In this document: positions 1 to 10,126 of the stretch, piece by piece
Position numbering within the stretch: position 1 is the stretch's first letter
Layout: each line of letters begins with the position of its first letter
Source of the DNA: Polytrichum commune
Lineage: Eukaryota > Streptophyta > Polytrichopsida > Polytrichales > Polytrichaceae
Assembly (NCBI GenBank): GCA_950295325.1
Contig: OX485808.1
Coordinates: 21,288,527-21,352,526, forward strand
Direction of reading: 5' to 3'
Length of the DNA stretch: 64,000 bases
Position numbers and translations under genes: made by a program
The notes under the pieces: model-generated
Seen by the model: only the letters and a program-made list of their open reading frames with translations
Databases searched by the model: none
What the model was told of the DNA's origin: nothing

Positions 1-287
1 TGCCTAGTATGCTTCGGGTTGTTGTAGTGTTGCTCCGGCAACGCGATGATCAACATAAGATTGGACTTCCATGGATGGAAGTCCACATCTAAGGATTGGT
101 TACCGATTAAAGGGGTGAGTCCCGAAATCAAAGTAGGAGGGTTGGTTCCCCTCCTATGAACTAATGGTCCGGGGTTAGAGGAGCTAACCATTAGCATGGC
201 GGTATGCGAAGGGTTAGCGACTCGTAACCTTTGCTAGAATTGAAAATTGGCAAGATGGTCAAGGGGGGGCTAGCAAGGGTTGCGACA
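1..287 (+). repeat. LTR of element A (partial, cut by window start)
   Basis: It is nearly identical to the last part of the LTRs ending at 28987, 51857, 54988 and 61062, and ends in the shared GCGACA terminus. The missing 5' portion lies outside the window. Confidence 0.9.
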
Positions 288-289
288 CG

Positions 290-301
290 TGGTATCAGAG
301 C
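290..301 (+). other. Primer-binding site (tRNA-iMet)
   Basis: TGGTATCAGAGC directly follows the LTR end. This is the standard plant initiator-tRNA-Met primer site. The same site occurs at 28990 and 54991. Confidence 0.9.
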
Positions 302-1655
302 AGGGTTCCAAGTTTTGAGCTCGCACTTTGAGGGAAACATGGGTATCAAAAATGCGGGTTATGATGGTGAGCCCGGGGTTTCCAAAAGGTTGTGAGGCTC
401 AAATTGGAACAAGGATCATGTGCAAATGGAGTTTGACCATACCATTGATTTTAATGGTAATGGTGGGCATGAGGGTGGATTCGGTGAGGAAAATGGAGGT
501 GTCCTTTGAAAGGGCTCCCGCAAACCTCAAATAGTATTTGGGGCCTAGAATACCGAATGCACCCAAAACCTTGGAGGGTATTAATGTTGGATTGAAATTT
601 CAATTCGAGATGCTTCGAAGGTTCGGATGTTGAAATGAACTTGGTGCTAATGAGGCACCCGGGGCCTCTTAAGGCCTATGTGCGCTATTCAAACGCACAA
701 ATGAAGGATACACCTAAAATGGACGAGCTTTCTAAGAAATGCATCGTTTTAGGTGGGGTTTTAAAAGCGGGTGGTGGATGCCTTGTTTAAGTCCCCAAGG
801 CTTCTTGAGGACATGGTGGGGATCATCAAGTTTGCAAGATCATTGAATCCGATGGTCCCGAAGAAAAGTTTGGCGGCGCATCACCACAAGTGGCTTTAGC
901 CAAAGTTGGTCCCAAAGAAATGAGTGCAAATTGTTTGGTTCATTTTACTTAGGCAAAATATGTTGGTGCCGCTAACGGAATGTTGAAAGGTGGCTTTATG
1001 CTTCCAAGGCAAATCATACTCATGCCGCGGACGGAATGTTGGAAGGTGGGTTTGTCCTACCAAGGCAATTCATGTTCGTGCCGCATATGGAGTGTGGGAA
1101 GGTGGCTTTGTGCTATCAAGGGAAAACATGTTTGTTTTGTGGACAAATTATTGGAAATTGCTTTTGTGGCACTAAACCAATTCGTCCCACGGACGAAATG
1201 TTAAAAGTTGGCTTTGCGGACCGAGCCAAAACATATTGTTGCGGTGGACGGAGAATTAGATGGTGGCTTTGTGGCCAAGGCTAGTAGCCTTAAGCCAAGG
1301 CCAAGTCATGTATACCTTGAGGCTCAAATGAATGGGAGATATGTCTCATGAGTTGTCAAAGAGGCAACGGACTCTTTCATGAGCCGAAAGCTCACAAGGG
1401 GGTTGGGGCTCGCAGACGGGTAGAGCTGGCAAGCCCACCAAAGTACGGTTTGCAAAGGGCGAACCGCATGAAGCAAAGGAGGCGGCGATGCATGTAACCT
1501 TTTGATGTGGGACATTAGATTTTTGTCAACATTTCACTCTATGTGAAATAAATGAGGTGCATGTCATTGGAAAGGTCACCTTCTTTGAAACTCACATGAG
1601 AGATGTGAGGTGCAAGCCGGTGTGCTTGCGGTGCATTATGATGTGTCATAATGGC

Positions 1656-2063
1656 AAAAACACTATATTCGTTAATCGGAGACTTTTGAAAGTCTCAAAA
1701 TTAAATATGCCCATAGTTTGGGATGCCAATATTGTGGGCATATAGAATATTGGGAACATCAAGAACATGATGATTTATAAATTCGCATGCGCAGAATATT
1801 ATCATTACTAAAAATAGAAAGTCTCAATTACAATGAAAACGTGTAGTCCATGTAAAAAATAACAATGGACTTTTAAAAACAAATTGTTTTTGTCATTTTA
1901 GAGTTTAGGGTGCCCATCCCAAAAGTAAGGGTCTTATAAAATTGGATGACACATCCCAAACATATGCCACAATGGAATGTGACAAGTCTACTAAGTCTAT
2001 TAAAAACCAAGCTTGCTAAGCTCACATGCCTCTCGCCATTAACTCCCACCTAGTATGTTATGT
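1656..2063. other. Gene-free stretch between element A and the DUF7869-like gene
   Basis: AT-rich sequence with no convincing coding exon. It begins where similarity to the other retroelement copies is lost and ends at the stop codon of the minus-strand gene, so it probably holds that gene's 3' UTR and terminator. I see no repeat structure. Confidence 0.5.
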
Positions 2064-5000
2064 TTACCCATCGCCATCTTCTGCTTCATATCCATTGTCC
2101 GAGTCATTTTCCGCAGCTGCAATACGTGCCAAATTGTCCTTGGCAAAATCTATATGTTTTTGGGGGATGGTCATTGATTCTGTTTTGGAACCTTTGCGCG
2201 GCTTCCAAGCATAAAGTATAGTATCCGTGTTTATCCAAACCGGTTTGTACGCTGAGTCCACTGTCCACTTGAAATTCTTTTTGGTGTCCCAACCTAAATA
2301 AGTGCGAAGCACGTTCTGGTCTTTAGTGCTTGGACGGCAATATTCCACCTCAATTTGACGAAAGTTGGGGCTAGTTCGAACAAAATTGGGTGAAGACAAT
2401 GCTTTCACCAACCAAATTGGTTTGGGATGCTCCTCATCCCCAGCTCGTACGAGCACCATATAACCTTCGTGGCAATCAACCCCAACACGAAACGACAGTG
2501 CCAGTCGATTGCGGGCAGGGCCAACGTAATGTTCATCCATTGCGAACTCTTCACGAACGTCTCCATTGCTGAAAAACATGGTGTCGGACTCGACAACCGT
2601 CAAACGACTTTGTGGCCAAAACCCTTGTGTCAAAGTCGTACGGATGTCGCCATCAACTGTCACTAGTGCCGAGCAAATGCGATCCCAATATGAAATCAAT
2701 GGTTCATGAGTATCTCTAACACGTCTAGTGATGTCCTCCTCACACAACTCCTTCCAATATTCAATGAATCCGGATATGCTTTTGATGATCTCCGGTCCAT
2801 TCCTCATGGGGTCGGGTTTACAATGCTTTGGATCCCCATCCGGGAGCAAACATTTCCCATCATTGTCTTGACGCCATACGAGTATACCATCATCCGGGCC
2901 CCAATTAGGAGATGTGCACAAAAGCTTCAATTGCATGGCCGGGAGACCATCATCCCTCATATAGAATCGGAATTGTTGTGCTTTGGTGTGTCCCACCAAA
3001 CGGTCCCCTCCTTTCAACATGTATGGCTTGATGAAGGCCTTAAAATCTGGTACTTCCTCGATCATGTGCGGAATCACCGGCATATGGTCCAAATCCATAT
3101 ACGATTTCATAAGAAGTGGTATGGTTGGAAAATCTTCCTCATGCAACTTCATGCTCCACCGTCCGAAGGACGCATCAATGTCGTCATGTGTGTGTCCCAC
3201 CATCAAGAAAGACACAAACACCTCCTTGAAGATATCTTTTGCCACAAGCAAAGACCAAAAACAAAATACGTATCGACATTTGTTGTCCTTTGCGCAATTA
3301 TCAAGTTGAACGTGGAGAGTTGGAGGCAAAGGTTTTGCACAAATAAGCTCTCCGGATGCTTCCGGCAATGACGACATACAAACCTCCTTACCCGCAAGCA
3401 CTGCCTCATAAAGGGGTGTCGTTCCACACCCATCAAACAATGCACGTGAAGACTGTATCGGCGGTTTCTCTAGATCGCGCAAAAGTTTTGCAAATGAACC
3501 CACCGTGTGGTTAGCATCGCCAGGGTAAAAATCCAAACCATAATGGGCATATTTTACGTCCCCATGGCCGTGGGCAATCATACCTATAAAAAACAAACGA
3601 TGGGTTAATCTCCAAAAAAATGAAAAGATCACTGAAGTAGAATATTTGGAAAAACCACCCAATAAAATAGGATTTAGGGTGAAAATAGGTTTGTGATGCC
3701 ATACAAACCTGTTACAGATACGGGTAACTTGAAAAGACCATCCGTGGCCTTTATTTTGCGAGCATAACAAGGGCATGCGGTCTTCGAGTGGTCCATTTTA
3801 TCATGGATAATTGTTAGAACCTCTGTAGGCCTCATTATGGACAGAGCACGGTTCTTGTAGTAATCTTGACAGTGAGCCTCTTGGTTGTTGACATGTTCAA
3901 TATATTTTGTTTGATGCCTGATATGAGACTCAGTACCTATGGGGTGGGCATCTCGAAGACCTTTGTATTTTTCACACGTCGTGCACCTCGCGAACTTGTC
4001 ACCAGGTCTCTTCAAAATGTATTCTGCAAATTGTTGGTTTTTAATGACACTCAACTTGGACAAAGAAATGGGCCCACAACCCACTATGCGACCCACTTCG
4101 TTGATATCCGTTAATATGTTCTTCCATTTTGTGCCCGTGGGCAACACCATTTGAACAACTTTCTCCCCTGTCGACAATGTCCTCGTCTTGTGGGGCATTG
4201 CATCGGCCAATGGCACTATGATCGTGGAGAGTGTGGCGGAGGCTTGGAGTGTAGCCTCCCTAGGTTTCTTTGTGCCCGCATTGCCATGAAATCGAGAGCG
4301 ACGACCCAATGATGAATACTTTCTAAACCTATAAAAGTCAGCCTTGGAGACGGCATGAATGGTATACCATGCGGTACAACACACTTCCACATTCTCGAGG
4401 GTCACCACCTTATGGCCATAGGCATCAAGGTGCAAATTTCTATGGACCTCGAGTTTCTTTGCTGACCTCATACGAAAATCCGCGAGCCACATCTCCTGAC
4501 GCAAAGACTTAATTTTTTCGCGGGGGAAAAATTGGCAACATCTTTTTGCACAACAGTCCTTGGCGGACACGAGACGGATAGAATCGTCTCCTATTATGCG
4601 ATCCCGTCGACGCTCTTTATCATCAGGAGGCGCGCGGCTAGAATCATATCTACGGAGGCCTTTGCGAGGACGAGTGTTGGAAACCAAGGTTGATTGAATT
4701 TGCTCATGCCGTCGCCCATGATCCCACAAGCTTACTTCTTCATGGAGAACCCGATGAAGGGGCCATCGGCGCAATGAAAACCTCCAAGTCACAAGGACCT
4801 CAAGCGGAAGCAAAGAATTCAAGATGCACACCCCAACATCATGGAGACCAAGTGGATTGGCATCAACACATTCACGGGGATCGGAGTTTCTACATATGCC
4901 ATTTGCCACCGGGACACCTAGATCATTAAGTAGAACCACATCAAGGCCCACCCATTTCTCCCTACCATATCCTGCACACAAAGGAATGTCATCGTCGTCC

Positions 5001-5185
5001 ACACCGGAATGTAGAGAACTGTCGTGCACTTGAAAAAAATCATGAGAGGATGTACGCAATGACACACCCTCCACGTTTGTATCGTCAAAACTACACGCGG
5101 ATGAGGATGAAATTTCACATTCACGAACGGAGGACGACATGTCTGTTGACAACTCCAGAGAACTACCACCCACATGCATCGCCAT
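2064..5185 (-). CDS. DUF7869-like protein, two coding exons
   Basis: Coding exons are 5185-3709 and 3583-2064. The 125-bp intron (3584-3708) has GT/AG ends and rejoins a Gly codon in frame, giving about 998 residues. The ATG at 5185 lies just inside a strong acceptor (TTTTTGTAG, exon from 5190), so a 5'-leader intron is likely. The N-terminal third is Ser/Asp-rich and variable. A Cys-rich block (CCAKRCCQFF, about residue 215) and a CxxC motif (CTTCEKYKGLRD, about residue 425) follow. The second exon carries LDNCAKDNK and GHTHDDIDASFGRWS (about residues 585-635), the hallmark of the DUF7869 family. The family is multicopy in non-seed plants and several other eukaryotes and has no proven function. 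Conserved Asp and His residues would fit a nuclease or transposase fold, but that is inference. Palindrome cluster 5402-6278 lies just upstream. Confidence 0.75.
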
Positions 5186-5190
5186 CCCAC

Positions 5191-5401
5191 CTACAAAAAC
5201 CAGAGGCACCAAGAGACCCAAACGTAAACGAAAGAATGACAGCCAACATGGACGACATTCAACGCAGCATGTCAAATCAGTCAAGTTCTAAATACCAACG
5301 TCCGTTCGTATACGACTGCAATAGTGAATGTGCCTGTGTGTGGAAGTCAATAACTTAGAAAGACTTTCAAAGTGCTATCATATTGATCGCTGATGGAATT
5401 T
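5191..5401 (-). promoter_or_regulatory. Probable 5' leader/promoter region of the DUF7869-like gene
   Basis: This is the region upstream of the acceptor at 5191. It should contain the leader intron and an upstream non-coding exon, whose donor I could not fix. A palindrome half-site (CCGTTCGT) lies at about 5303-5310. Assignment rests on position only. Confidence 0.3.
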
Positions 5402-6278
5402 ACGAAAGTGCGTTCGTTAATTACAGACCATCGACCTGCATGAGCAGAACGTACAAGTTTTTTACACGAACGTACGTTCGTATAGCATAGGATGAATGAG
5501 TTTGGGTATAAAGGTTTATAAACGAGGAGTTTTTTCTGGAAACCAGTACAGAACTCGCATGTTGTATTAACGAGAAAAATTTGTAAACCACAACTATCCC
5601 GAATTTCCAAGAGTATATCGGGACAAAATAGATATCATGTTTACGAACGCACGTTCGTAAAACCACAGCAATCACTATCTGCAGGTGTACACCAAGAAAT
5701 CATAGATGGCGTACTTACGAACGCACGTTCGTAAATGAACAACCATTATATCTATAATTGCACATACATAAAAGCGTAGATGCCACATTTACGAACGCAC
5801 GTTCGTAAATGAACCACCATTCGCATTGCAAATGATTTATATACATGTGTCACACTGTCGACTCTGGTATACTTTGGTAGTTACGAACGCACGTTCGTAA
5901 ACCCACAACATTGCGTCCGATCCAACTGTGCTAGTGATGGGACCTCATACTTACGAACGCGCGTTCGTAAAACCACAGCAACCCCCATCTGAATGTATAC
6001 ACTAGGAAATCATAGATGGCGTACTTACGAACGCACGTTCGTAAATGAACAACCAGTATATTTATAATTGCACATACATAAAAGCGTAGATGCCATATTT
6101 ACGAACGCACGTTCGTAAATGAACCACCATTCGCATTGCAAATGATTGATATTCATGTGTCACAACGTCGACTCTGGTATACTTTGGTAGTTACGAACGC
6201 ACGTTCGTAAACCCACAACATTCCGTCCGATCCAACTGTGCTAGTGATGGGACCTCATACTTACGAACGAGCGTTCGT
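5402..6278. repeat. Cluster of 11 palindromes ACGAACG-NN-CGTTCGT upstream of the DUF7869-like gene
   Basis: Cores start at 5402 (one mismatch), 5466, 5643, 5717, 5791, 5883, 5953, 6027, 6101, 6193 and 6263. Both 7-bp arms are perfect in ten of them, and TTA/TAA usually extends the symmetry. The central dinucleotide varies (CA, CG, TA, GA, TG). Spacing is 60-90 bp with unrelated spacers. Conserved arms around a free centre suggest a dimeric protein-binding site or a hairpin. It is not a CRISPR array, since this is plant nuclear DNA and part of the regularity comes from a 310-bp duplication. Confidence 0.9.
5643..6278. repeat. 310-bp tandem duplication carrying four palindromes per copy
   Basis: Palindromes at 5643, 5717, 5791, 5883 and 5953 recur exactly 310 bp later at 5953, 6027, 6101, 6193 and 6263. 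Spacer text is also shared, for example 'catagatggcgtac' and 'cacatacataaaagcgtaga'. The few differences include changes in the central dinucleotide. Confidence 0.9.
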
Positions 6279-7534
6279 AAGTATCCGGTATTTGCGGCGG
6301 TATATGCGGGATATGCTATGTCGTGTACCTGTGAGGAGTACGGTTGGCGAACAGGAGGGTGGCTTGAGCGCGCTCCGACGACTCTCTAGAGCGCACACCT
6401 CCCGTCAGCCGCAGAAAAGAGCTCTCCCGTGGGGGGAAAAGCTTTAAGTACCTCCCCCCGGTGGTTCAAAATCTCTTGGATGCTCTTTAAAAAGCGGATT
6501 CCCGCCCCCTACCTAGACCTACCAATATGCCATTCCCGCCATGCCATTCCCGCCATGACCAATTATATAAATAGCATTTTGTATCCAACATGTATTGCAT
6601 GCAAGCACATTATATTGGAAAAAAATGTAAATCGGTCGCACACCTTAGATGTAACCAAGGTCTGAACCACCAAATCTATATATATATACATATATATGTT
6701 TCATGATATTTAAATATTATGAATTTTGACATAGAAGATTAAATGATTTGCAACCAAGGTGTGAAGTCCAAGTTAATTAACAATTCATATCTAATACAAT
6801 AATGGTATATTTGGTAATTGGAGACTATTTAAGAACGCACTTTAAATTTCAAATATGGACTTGTAATTACAAACTAAAACTTCCATACGTATAGTTTCCA
6901 AATCGGATACACCTTATATTAGACATAAAGACATTGAAGTGAACGAAATTATGAAACATAGTTACATGAAAATATTTGCACATGAAATGAGAAATAGACC
7001 CCAAAGGAAGGGAACATACCGAGAATTAATGGAACTTGAATCAATTCAATGGAAATACCATCCATAACTCTTCTTAACCTTGATATATAAAAGAAACTAA
7101 ATTTAGAAACTAAATTTATATCACTCAATAAGGTGGGAGTGGGACTCATGGACCCATGAACAGAAAATCATTGACGCGTGAATTAAGAGCAAGAGCCTAA
7201 GACATGCAAGTTATAATAATATTAAGTATGGATTGTGTGATCAAATTGTATAATAACTATTAAGTTATTATTTCATCAAAACTCTTAAGTTTCAAGTTTT
7301 ATTAATCACATAAACCAAATTTTTGTCTCAATTCAATTAATTTAGAATCTCCAAATGACAATCGGCATGATTCTCAATTATTACGATTGATATGAATCGA
7401 ATAAAGCAATTTCCAATCCATCGAACATCGGTAGATCATTTTGACATGCCCATAGATCACAACATGGCCACATACAAGACTACCATGTAAGATACAAAGA
7501 TGCAGGGATGTAGAGTTTAGGGTTGGTGATAGTG
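6279..7534. other. AT-rich intergenic stretch
   Basis: I see no supported gene. A short (TA)n run lies near 6676-6697, and 'catgccattcccgc' is repeated near 6530-6556. The other frames here are short and composition-driven. Confidence 0.5.
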
Positions 7535-7567
7535 TTTAGGGTTTAGGGTTTAGGGTTTAGGGTTTAG
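7535..7567 (+). repeat. Interstitial telomere-type repeat (TTTAGGG)n
   Basis: Four perfect TTTAGGG units and a partial fifth, the canonical plant telomere unit, lie within ordinary AT-rich sequence. It supports a plant origin and may mark an old break repair or a telo-box-rich promoter. Confidence 0.9.
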
Positions 7568-8060
7568 TGTATTCGACCACATGGCTGCAATGCACAAGTT
7601 CAATCTAAAATGTCCTCAGATGAATGACGATAAACAAAATTCAAGCATGTTTACTAAGTTATTGAAGTTAATGTGATAGACGCATCCATTACATATAGGG
7701 TTTACAAATCATGAATTTAATGTGAACTCATTACTTATACATTCAAGTCGTTATAAGTGTTACATATTGTAGAATGTTTCATTCAATTAATAGTTAAGTT
7801 GAATTATATATACTATCGTTTATGTTTTTTTTGTATTAAACCTTAGGGTCCTCTTTTTAAAAACAATTAGTGTTAATTCTATAAATGTTCATGGTTTAGG
7901 GTTTTAGTTGTACAAGTGTTACTTGTACATTTTGTATAGTTGTTCTTTTTTAAACCCCCCCACCGAAGGCTGATTTTTCACAAAGGTTTTGCCCGTCCAC
8001 GTCCAAAAACCTTGAATTGAAAGGCAAAAAAATTGCAACCCATCCCAAAACCGGTAATTA
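7568..8060. other. Gene-free AT-rich stretch
   Basis: No coding signal is seen. Another 'gtttagggtttt' telomere-like fragment occurs at about 7891-7902. Confidence 0.5.
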
Positions 8061-8195
8061 TTTCTAAACCAACCCGTCCATGGAAAGGTTAAAGAAAAAA
8101 CAACCCGTCCCAAAACAGGTAATTTCTAAACCAACCCGTCCATGGAAAGGTTAAAGAAAAAACAACCCGTCCCAAAACAGGGAATTTCTAAACAA
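8046..8195. repeat. Short tandem repeat, about 62-bp unit, 2-3 copies
   Basis: 'ccaacccgtccatggaaagg' followed by 'ttaaagaaaaaacaacccgt' is repeated at about 8070 and 8131, with a third partial unit. Function unknown. Confidence 0.8.
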
Positions 8196-9478
8196 CCATA
8201 TTAATACACATCGTTGGGGGTAGGGTTTTCATCGAATCCCTAGTACATGATGTGCAATGTGGAAATTGAATTCATACTCCCTATCTAGAAGATGCTTACA
8301 ATGTATCCAAAGTAGATGAAGGGGATGTAGCATTTAAAATGCATGTTTTGTACTGGACTCCTTATGTTTATGTGATGGAGGCATATACATATTAAAAAGC
8401 TTGAAATTAACGTGCCTTTATTGCTTATACATCCAACTTAGATTATTTTCGTTAATTAGAGAGTTGGGAAAGTCTCAAACTAAGTGCAAATGGTGTAATA
8501 TATAGTTGCATTTCTTATTGTGATGACATATATTTATGTCAAATCGGTTAGTGCCCCCCATGCAAATCACTTTATTAAGTCACATTGAATATATTTATGT
8601 GCTTTGATTACATTGAATTACTAAACCCCAATGAATTCCAACCCATCCCCCCCATCCACCCATCCCACACCCCATGCTATCTCCCCATCCCATCCCCTCA
8701 TCTTCCTAGCCCGACCCATCCCTTCCCTCTTCAATGGGAAGCAGCCATGTGGCAGCTCGAGGGAAAACCCTAGAGGCGCGGGCTACCTCCCCGCGCCCCC
8801 TCCTCTCCTTCATCATTCTCATTTGGAGCAGAGAGAGGAGGAGCGCCGCGTTGGTTTAGAGTTTAGAGGCGAAGCTCTTGCAATTTTTAGTTTTGTTTGG
8901 TGCACTTCTTTTGTAGGCGCAAGTGTTGAGAGTTATTGACAGTCCCTTGAGAGTTGCAGCTTAAGAATAGAGAACTCGAGCTAGAAGAGTTGAAAGTTGG
9001 AGAGTTGAAAGTTTGTAGAGTTGAAAGCTTGAGAGTTGGAAGCTTAAGATTAGGATACTCAAGCTATAAGCTTGATAATTGCAAGTTTTAGAGTAGCAAC
9101 TTGAGAGATACTGCATTTGAAGTTGCATATACATCAGAGTCTTAGTTAGGGTTTGTACATAGCATGCAACAACTAGTGTGAAGGCAATTTCAGTGGTGCA
9201 GAGGTGCATTTGACTTTCAAATCACCTTGCTTTTGTGGGGTTTCCTGGGGTTTTCAACAAGGGAGCAAGCAGCTTTTGGGTGTGTAAAATTTCAGAGTAA
9301 GCACAATATTCCTTCCATTCTCAAATCCTTCACAGTCTATATTTGTTCATTATTGAATGGCATGTGTTTTGGAAGTCAAGTTCGGATCCTCATTCTGAAT
9401 TCTCTGTCACATTCCAAGTCTATATGTTTTGATTGTATTGTTTTTCTTCAATCTCACCTTTCTGACGAACACTTGCAG
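8196..9478 (+). promoter_or_regulatory. Probable promoter and 5' leader of gene 1
   Basis: After AT-rich sequence comes a C-rich tract (about 8630-8740) and a telo-box-like AAACCCTA (about 8765-8772), a common plant promoter/leader element. A low-complexity GAGAGTTGAAAG-type run follows (about 8940-9110). A good acceptor (CACTTGCAG) ends at 9478. No long credible reading frame is present, so the region is best read as promoter plus non-coding leader. The transcription start is not determined. Confidence 0.35.
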
Positions 9479-10126
9479 GCACAAGTGCAAGCTTTGCTGA
9501 GACACAGCAAGCAAGACCTTGCCATACGTATGTATACGAATTCGTATATGTACGGACACTATATTGTTATTATTAATTATATATATAAAAACAAACAACA
9601 GGCTCATTTACGAACGAGCGTTCGTAAATACCTCTACCGCGCACAATATACAACCATTTACGAACGCGCGTTCGTAAATGCATGTGCCGCGCAAAATATA
9701 TACCATTTTACGAACGCGCGTTCGTAAAGATTCTTTGGAACCCAAGGACTACGTTTACGAACGTGCGTTCGAAACCCTAAATCCAAAATGGAGGGATATA
9801 TCCATGCTGTAATTCATATAAGTACTTAAATCCAATCACAACACTAAAATTTAACTCAGTAGGTTATACAATATCGCATGACTTTACGAACGCGCGTTCG
9901 TATAGTTATGTACAAAATACTAATAAACATGTATCTCATATTACGAACGCGCGTTCGTGAAAGATGTGAACCAATGTGAATGCATTGGAAACCACCCTGA
10001 AATGCATAAGGCATTCAAAACTTCGTATTTCCAAAAACCACACTATGAAAATAGTATGCATGGCACGGTGTTGTTTACGAACGAACGTTCGTAAAAGCGA
10101 TTCTGATTTGCTCTTGTGTGATGCAG
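9479..10126 (+). other. Leader exon (9479-9527) and leader intron (9528-10126) of gene 1, with seven palindromes
   Basis: A small exon is bounded by CACTTGCAG at 9478 and the donor GTATGT at 9528. The intron ends in GATGCAG immediately before the ATG at 10127. Palindrome cores in the intron start at 9610, 9660, 9710, 9757 (imperfect), 9886, 9943 and 10077. Confidence 0.55.

Larger units (their letters stand above)
1..1655 (+). mobile_element. LTR retrotransposon, truncated copy (element A): end of 5' LTR, PBS, partial internal region
   Basis: The window opens inside an LTR that ends in GCGACA at 287. The primer-binding site TGGTATCAGAGC (290-301), complementary to the initiator tRNA-Met 3' end, follows at once. 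The internal region matches the two longer copies at 28988 and 54989, including a tandemly repeated cysteine-containing block at about 970-1250. Similarity stops near 1655, where the other copies continue towards the polymerase region, so this copy is cut off. No long open frame survives; short frames here are decayed. Family assignment (Ty3/gypsy) comes from the longer copies. Confidence 0.85.

Noticed and set aside
290-301. Possible tRNA gene fragment
   Set aside because: Only 12 bp complementary to a tRNA 3' end, next to an LTR. It is a primer-binding site.
2706-3371. 221-codon plus-strand frame
   Set aside because: Antisense to the DUF7869-like coding exon.
5402-6278. CRISPR-like array of short palindromes with 60-90 bp spacers
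   Set aside because: The DNA is plant nuclear, there are no cas genes, spacer regularity comes from a 310-bp duplication, and the same motif lies singly in introns.
9227-9727. 166-codon plus-strand frame upstream of gene 1
   Set aside because: It runs across a good acceptor, a donor and three palindromes; the palindromes translate as repeated ERAFVN/TNARS pieces. A leader region fits better.
9960-10126. ATG at 10118 as the start of gene 1
   Set aside because: The acceptor GATGCAG ends at 10126, so the upstream ATGs lie in the intron and ATG 10127 is preferred.
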